Shown one piece after another: positions 13,886-17,489 of a stretch of DNA of 17,489 nt. Below the pieces are notes generated by a model. That model had not been told where the DNA came from, searched no databases, and saw nothing but the letters and a program-made list of their open reading frames with translations. The position numbers and the translations under genes were made by a program. Numbering within the stretch: the stretch's first letter is position 1; the number at the start of each line of letters is the position of its first letter. This DNA is from Gemmatimonadota bacterium (GTDB lineage Bacteria > Gemmatimonadota > Gemmatimonadetes > Palauibacterales > Palauibacteraceae): contig JAUVPT010000016.1 of NCBI GenBank assembly GCA_030598525.1, forward strand, positions 1-17,489, read 5' to 3'.

Positions 13886-14377
13886 ATGTCCAAGTACAGA
13901 GTCGTGGTGGGCAAAGAGGCGCTCGCCTTCGCTGCCGCCCACTTCATCACGTTCGGCGATGGTGGGTGCGAGTCGCTTCACGGGCACAACTATCGCGTCG
14001 GCGTGACTCTGACGGGAGGCCTGGACCGGCACTCGCTCGTATACGATTTCATCGCTCTCAAGCGGGACATGGAAGGCCTTCTCGCGGAGCTAGACCACCG
14101 GGTCATCCTTCCAGCGTCCAACCCTGACCTTGAACTCGTGACCTCCGCACGGGAGGTCGAAGTGCGTCACCATGATCGCCGCCACGTGTTTCCCGAATCG
14201 GACGTCGTCATCCTCCCTATCCCCAACACGACGGCCGAGAAGATCGCCGAGTACCTCGGGAGTCGACTGGCTGAAGATCTTCGGAGGGCCGGTGCTGAAG
14301 CGCTCGAGCGCCTCGAGGTCGAGGTCGAAGAGACTCCGGGACAGTCCGCCTTCTGGACCGGGCGACTCGGAACCTGA
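13886..14377 (+). CDS. queD: 6-carboxytetrahydropterin synthase / PTPS family (COG0720)
   Basis: COG0720 enzymes act on dihydroneopterin triphosphate. QueD makes 6-carboxytetrahydropterin for queuosine, while PTPS-III members replace FolB in folate synthesis. The 163-residue protein has zinc ligands H19, H32 and H34, a candidate catalytic Cys28 in CESLHGH (28-34), DFIALKRDMEGLL (54-66), the LDHRVILP segment with D70 and H71, and a late catalytic-type Glu near 149 (VEVEETPGQSAFW). The CxxxHGH spacing is that of QueD. Cys28 is followed directly by Glu29, and the neighbours are pabB and pabA, so a folate role is possible. ATG 13886 has AGGAG eight bases upstream; pabB follows after 30 bases. Confidence 0.85.
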   Translation: MSKYRVVVGKEALAFAAAHFITFGDGGCESLHGHNYRVGVTLTGGLDRHSLVYDFIALKRDMEGLLAELDHRVILPASNPDLELVTSAREVEVRHHDRRHVFPESDVVILPIPNTTAEKIAEYLGSRLAEDLRRAGAEALERLEVEVEETPGQSAFWTGRLGT

Positions 14378-14407
14378 AGAGCGGCGCGTGAGCCGGGTGA
14401 AGGCAGA

Positions 14408-15868
14408 ATGAGCCTGCCCCTCGTACAGGAGATTACCGGAGCACCCGGGCCGGAGGACCTGTTCAGGGGACTCGCGGGAACGCCATGGGTCGCCTGGTTC
14501 GACACCTCCCTCGCCGGACAGTCCTGGGGTCGATACTCCTTCCTCGCCGTAGATCCGTTTCAGGTGCTGCGCGGACGGGCGGGTCGAGCGGAGTGGGTCG
14601 GGCCGCAGGGAGTGCGTCCGGCAGCCGGAAACCCGCTCGCCGAGCTCCGTGGCGCCCTGCGCGAGTACAGCCTCCCGACGGGCCGGAACCTGCCGCCGTT
14701 CTGTGGGGGAGCAGCGGGCATGTTCGGCTACGAGCTCGCGTCCGACCTGGAGGTGATTCCGGGAGCCGAATTTCGTGACTTCCGCACGCCGGACCTCGAG
14801 ATCGGCCTCTACGACCTGGTGGTCGGGTGGGATCGCCATGACGATCGCTGCTGGGTGGCCTCGACCGGATCTCCTGATTCCAGCGCAAGCGCAGAGGAGC
14901 TGGCCGCGAGGCGCCTGAGGCAGGCCGAGGAATGGCTGAAGGGAGGTCCGGCGCCGAACCAGCACCGGCTTCCCGGGGGATCGAATCTGGAACTCGGAGG
15001 CACGCTCCGGCCCCCGACGTACCCCGTGCCGGGCGAGAGGGGGCTGCGTTCGACCTTCTCTCCGGCGGGGTACCGAGATGCCGTTCGGCGCGCGATCGAT
15101 TGGATCCGAGCGGGAGACATCTACCAGGTCAATCTGTCTCAACGCTTCGAGGTCCAGTCCGAAGAGGAGCCGGTCCAGCTGTACAGCCGACTTCGCGAGG
15201 CCAGCCCCGCTCCATTCGGAGCCTTCTTCGCGGGGGACGGCTTCTCCGTCCTCAGTACGTCACCCGAGCGCTTTCTTCACGTCTCCCCGACGGGGAGCGT
15301 GCAGACCCGGCCCATCAAGGGGACCCGGGCCCGCAGCGATGATCCACTCGAGGACCGCAGACTGGCCGAGGAGCTCCAGGCGAGCGTGAAGGACCGAGCC
15401 GAGAACCTGATGATCGTCGACCTTCTACGTAACGACCTGTCGCACGTGTGCAGACCGGACTCGGTGCGCGCTGTCGATCTATTCCGGATCGAGTCGTACC
15501 AGACCGTGCATCACCTGGTATCGACCGTGGAAGGCCAACTGAAGCAGGGGCGCGACCCAGCCGACTTGTTCAGGGCCGCGTTTCCGTCCGGTTCCGTCAC
15601 GGGCGCGCCAAAGATCCGGGCCATGCAGATCATCTCCGAGCTCGAACCCGTGGCCCGCGGACCGTACTGCGGGGCGCTCGGCTACCTGGGGTTCGGCGGG
15701 GACATGGACACGAGCGTATCGATCCGCATCGCTGTCGCCGTCGGAGGCCGCGTCGCTTTCCACGCGGGAGGCGCCGTCGTCGCGGACTCCGATCCGGCGG
15801 CGGAATACGAGGAAACGCTGGACAAGGCGCGGGCCCTCGTCTCGGCTATCCCGGGTACTTCACGATGA
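14408..15868 (+). CDS. pabB: Aminodeoxychorismate synthase component I
   Basis: PabB converts chorismate and ammonia (from PabA) to 4-amino-4-deoxychorismate, the precursor of p-aminobenzoate. The 486-residue protein has an N-terminal anthranilate-synthase-I domain (RYSFLAVDPF, 42-51) and the C-terminal chorismate-binding domain with GDIYQVNLSQRF (236-247), PIKGTR (302-307), SYQTVHHLVSTVEG (363-376), FPSGSVTGAPK (392-402) and DPAAEYEET (462-470). Lys304 in PIKGT is diagnostic: PabB uses it as a nucleophile, while the anthranilate synthase TrpE has Ala there. ATG 14408 has GAAGG four bases upstream. Its stop overlaps pabA as ATGA. No 4-amino-4-deoxychorismate lyase gene (pabC) is visible in the window. 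Confidence 0.95.
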   Translation: MSLPLVQEITGAPGPEDLFRGLAGTPWVAWFDTSLAGQSWGRYSFLAVDPFQVLRGRAGRAEWVGPQGVRPAAGNPLAELRGALREYSLPTGRNLPPFCGGAAGMFGYELASDLEVIPGAEFRDFRTPDLEIGLYDLVVGWDRHDDRCWVASTGSPDSSASAEELAARRLRQAEEWLKGGPAPNQHRLPGGSNLELGGTLRPPTYPVPGERGLRSTFSPAGYRDAVRRAIDWIRAGDIYQVNLSQRFEVQSEEEPVQLYSRLREASPAPFGAFFAGDGFSVLSTSPERFLHVSPTGSVQTRPIKGTRARSDDPLEDRRLAEELQASVKDRAENLMIVDLLRNDLSHVCRPDSVRAVDLFRIESYQTVHHLVSTVEGQLKQGRDPADLFRAAFPSGSVTGAPKIRAMQIISELEPVARGPYCGALGYLGFGGDMDTSVSIRIAVAVGGRVAFHAGGAVVADSDPAAEYEETLDKARALVSAIPGTSR

Positions 15869-16512
15869 TCGTCCTGCTGGACAACTACGACTCGTTCGGG
15901 CACAACCTGGCCCGCTACCTGGAGCAACTCGGCGAATGCGTCGTCGTCATCCGCAACGACGCAATGGACGTGGAGGCGCTCATCTCGCTTGAGCCGACGC
16001 ACATCGTAATCTCGCCGGGGCCATGCACTCCCGCGGAGGCCGGAATATCGGTCGACCTGGTGCGCGCATGCGCCTCCGGTATTCCCCTGCTCGGCGTGTG
16101 TCTTGGGCACCAATGCATCGGGGCGGCTTTCGGGGCGAATATCGTTCGCGCCGAGCCGGTGCACGGCAAGGTTTCCCGCGTCAGGCACGGAGAGCGGGAC
16201 CTGTTCACCGGGCTTCCGTCGCCGCTGACCGCCACCCGATACCACTCCCTGGCGATCGACTCGAGCACCCTGCCGCACGCGCTCATGCCGACGGCCTGGA
16301 CCTCGGCCGATATCCTGATGGGACTCCGGCACCAGACGCTGCCGATGTGGGGCGTCCAGTTTCACCCGGAGGCGGTGCTCACCGAGCACGGGCACGCGCT
16401 TCTCAGGAACTTCCTGGCGCTGGGAAGAGCGGAAGCCCCACCGGGATTGGCGCCGGGGTTGCCGGTCCCGGAATCACCCTGTCTTCCGCCGACGGGCCCA
16501 CCCCAGGCGTGA
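15865..16512 (+). CDS. pabA: Aminodeoxychorismate synthase component II (glutamine amidotransferase)
   Basis: PabA hydrolyses glutamine and channels ammonia to PabB. The 215-residue protein has the class I amidotransferase layout: LLDNYDSF at the N-terminus, ISPGPCTPAEAGIS (49-62), the nucleophile elbow GVCLGHQ with Cys79, HSLAID (127-132), and FHPEA with His167 and Glu169. The triad is complete. FHPEA replaces the commoner FHPES. After residue 188 there is a tail of about 27 residues rich in Pro, Gly and Ala that the family does not usually have. The ATG at 15865 overlaps the pabB stop as ATGA. In many bacteria the same subunit also serves anthranilate synthase; the pabB neighbour favours the folate role. 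Confidence 0.93.
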   Translation: MIVLLDNYDSFGHNLARYLEQLGECVVVIRNDAMDVEALISLEPTHIVISPGPCTPAEAGISVDLVRACASGIPLLGVCLGHQCIGAAFGANIVRAEPVHGKVSRVRHGERDLFTGLPSPLTATRYHSLAIDSSTLPHALMPTAWTSADILMGLRHQTLPMWGVQFHPEAVLTEHGHALLRNFLALGRAEAPPGLAPGLPVPESPCLPPTGPPQA

Positions 16513-16556
16513 CCTCGTGGGCGCCCGGGTCGCCGGCCTCTCGGATGCTCGCGCGA

Positions 16557-17489
16557 TCAGGGCTGCCGGTCGCGCACCCTGAACTGGAGCGCCTCGGCGA
16601 CGTGCCGCGGCTGGATGGACCCCGATGCTTCGAGGTCAGCAATCGTACGTGAGACACGCAGAATCCGGTGACACGCTCGGGCGCTGAAGCCGAAAGTGGA
16701 CGAGCCCCGCCGGAGCATGCTGTCCGCCGCGCGGTCGAGCGGACAGTGGTCGCGGATCGCGCGGGGGGACAGGTGGGCGTTCAGCGAGGAAGTGCACCCG
16801 AAACGTCGGGATGCCCTGGCGCGGGCGGCCCGAACCCGACGCCGCATGGCCGCACTTTCGGGCGCGCCTGGCCCGGCACGTAGCGCACTCCACCCGATCG
16901 AAGGAACGTCTACGTACATGTCGATCCGATCGAGAAGCGGTGCGCTGAGTCGGGCGGCGTGACGACGCACACTGGCCGGATCGCAGATGCAGCTTCGATC
17001 GGGCTCGACCAGGCGGCCGCAGCGACAGGGATTCATGGCTGCCGCGAGCAGAAAGCGGGCGGGATAGCGCACCTGTGTCCCCGCTCGGGTGATCGACACC
17101 GCCCCTTCCTCCAGCGGCTGCCGCAGGGCCTCCAGCGTGGAAGCACTGAATTCCGTGATTTCGTCGAGGAAGAGGACCCCCTGGTGGGCCAGCGAGACCT
17201 CGCCCGGCCGCACCGGTACCGCTCCTCCGACCAGGCCGGCGCTGGTGATCGTGTGGTGCGGAGCACGGAAAGGTCGCTCTACCAGCAGTCCGGCCCCGGC
17301 GGCGAGTCGGCCTGCTACGCTGTGTACCGCCGTAGCCTCCAGCGCTTCCTCCCGTGTCAGCGGCGGGAGAATTGTCGGCAGAGCGCGCGCCAGCATCGTC
17401 TTGCCGACCCCCGGCGCGCCCCGGAGCAGGATGTTGTGCCCGCCGGCCGCGGCGATTTCGAGAGCGCGCTTGGCCGTCTGCTGACCGGA
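16557..17489 (-). CDS. comM: ComM-like Mg-chelatase-type AAA+ ATPase, C-terminal part
   Basis: ComM is a hexameric helicase that extends branch migration during integration of DNA taken up by transformation. The visible 310 residues begin inside the protein, because the frame stays open to the right edge; about 200 N-terminal residues (the Lon-like fold domain) are missing. Present are QQTAKRALEIAAAGGHNILL, Walker A GAPGVGKT (24-31), RPFRAPHHT, Walker B VLFLDEI (about 105-111), the Cys-rich NPCRCG...CICDP segment, LSAPLLDRIDMYVDVP and the C-terminal RTIADLEASGSIQPRHVAEALQFR. Walker A has Ala and Val where GPPGTGKT is usual, which still satisfies GxxxxGKT. It converges with pabA, leaving 44 bases with no clear terminator. 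Confidence 0.94.
   Translation of the reverse strand, partial: SGQQTAKRALEIAAAGGHNILLRGAPGVGKTMLARALPTILPPLTREEALEATAVHSVAGRLAAGAGLLVERPFRAPHHTITSAGLVGGAVPVRPGEVSLAHQGVLFLDEITEFSASTLEALRQPLEEGAVSITRAGTQVRYPARFLLAAAMNPCRCGRLVEPDRSCICDPASVRRHAARLSAPLLDRIDMYVDVPSIGWSALRAGPGAPESAAMRRRVRAARARASRRFGCTSSLNAHLSPRAIRDHCPLDRAADSMLRRGSSTFGFSARACHRILRVSRTIADLEASGSIQPRHVAEALQFRVRDRQP

Noticed and set aside
14090..15142. A 350-residue minus-strand frame opposite queD and pabB.
   Set aside because: It is antisense to two genes with complete motifs and shows no recognisable domain.
16513..16556. GGGCGCCC palindrome between pabA and comM as a bidirectional terminator.
   Set aside because: The repeat is only eight bases with no loop and no T-run on either strand.
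1..17489. CRISPR arrays, insertion sequences, prophage, toxin-antitoxin or defence genes, tRNA or rRNA genes.
   Set aside because: None seen on either strand; nearly all of the sequence is accounted for by core genes.

Overview
The window is a GC-rich, almost fully coding stretch of bacterial chromosome made of core genes. A MotA/TolQ/ExbB-type proton channel implies a double-membrane cell. The very short primary-type sigma factor (283 residues, no region 1.1) and the rplM-rpsI-rpsB-tsf and folP-cdaA neighbourhoods resemble the FCB assemblage (Bacteroidota, Gemmatimonadota and related high-GC candidate phyla). A high-GC member such as Gemmatimonadota is my best guess, but this is inference and no rRNA is present.

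Layout. At 1-125 (minus) is the start of an ExbB/TolQ-like gene with its own sigma70-type promoter. From 216 to 13704 every gene is on the minus strand. In order of transcription these are thpR, a membrane-anchored protein of unknown function, lepB, a short RpoD-type sigma factor, [promoter and leader] rplM, rpsI, rpsB, [terminator] tsf, pyrH, frr, a 99-codon unknown ORF, tilS, hpt, ftsH, folP and cdaA. From 13886 to 16512 a plus-strand cluster holds a COG0720 (QueD/PTPS) enzyme, pabB and pabA. At the right edge is a 5'-truncated comM on the minus strand, convergent with pabA.

How the genes fit together. The middle of the minus-strand run is a translation block: ribosomal proteins L13, S9 and S2, elongation factor Ts, ribosome recycling factor, and UMP kinase for pyrimidine nucleotides. 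It is followed by tRNA-Ile lysidinylation (tilS), purine salvage (hpt), membrane proteolysis (ftsH), folate synthesis (folP) and cyclic di-AMP synthesis (cdaA). Many junctions are ATGA or short overlaps, which suggests translational coupling. Visible control points are a TTGACA-N17-TAGCTT promoter with a hairpin-bearing leader before rplM, and a textbook intrinsic terminator between rpsB and tsf followed directly by an extended -10 element. On the plus strand, PabA and PabB make aminodeoxychorismate for p-aminobenzoate, which feeds FolP on the other strand. The adjacent COG0720 enzyme may serve queuosine or, less certainly, folate.

I found no CRISPR array, mobile element, tRNA, rRNA, toxin-antitoxin or defence locus, and no gap longer than 300 bases without a gene. 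I see no convincing undescribed system. The most interesting items are the conserved-looking 99-codon ORF at the frr/tilS junction, the charged tail on ribosomal protein S2, the regulatory segments before rplM and tsf, and the Cys-Glu active-site motif of the COG0720 enzyme beside pabAB.
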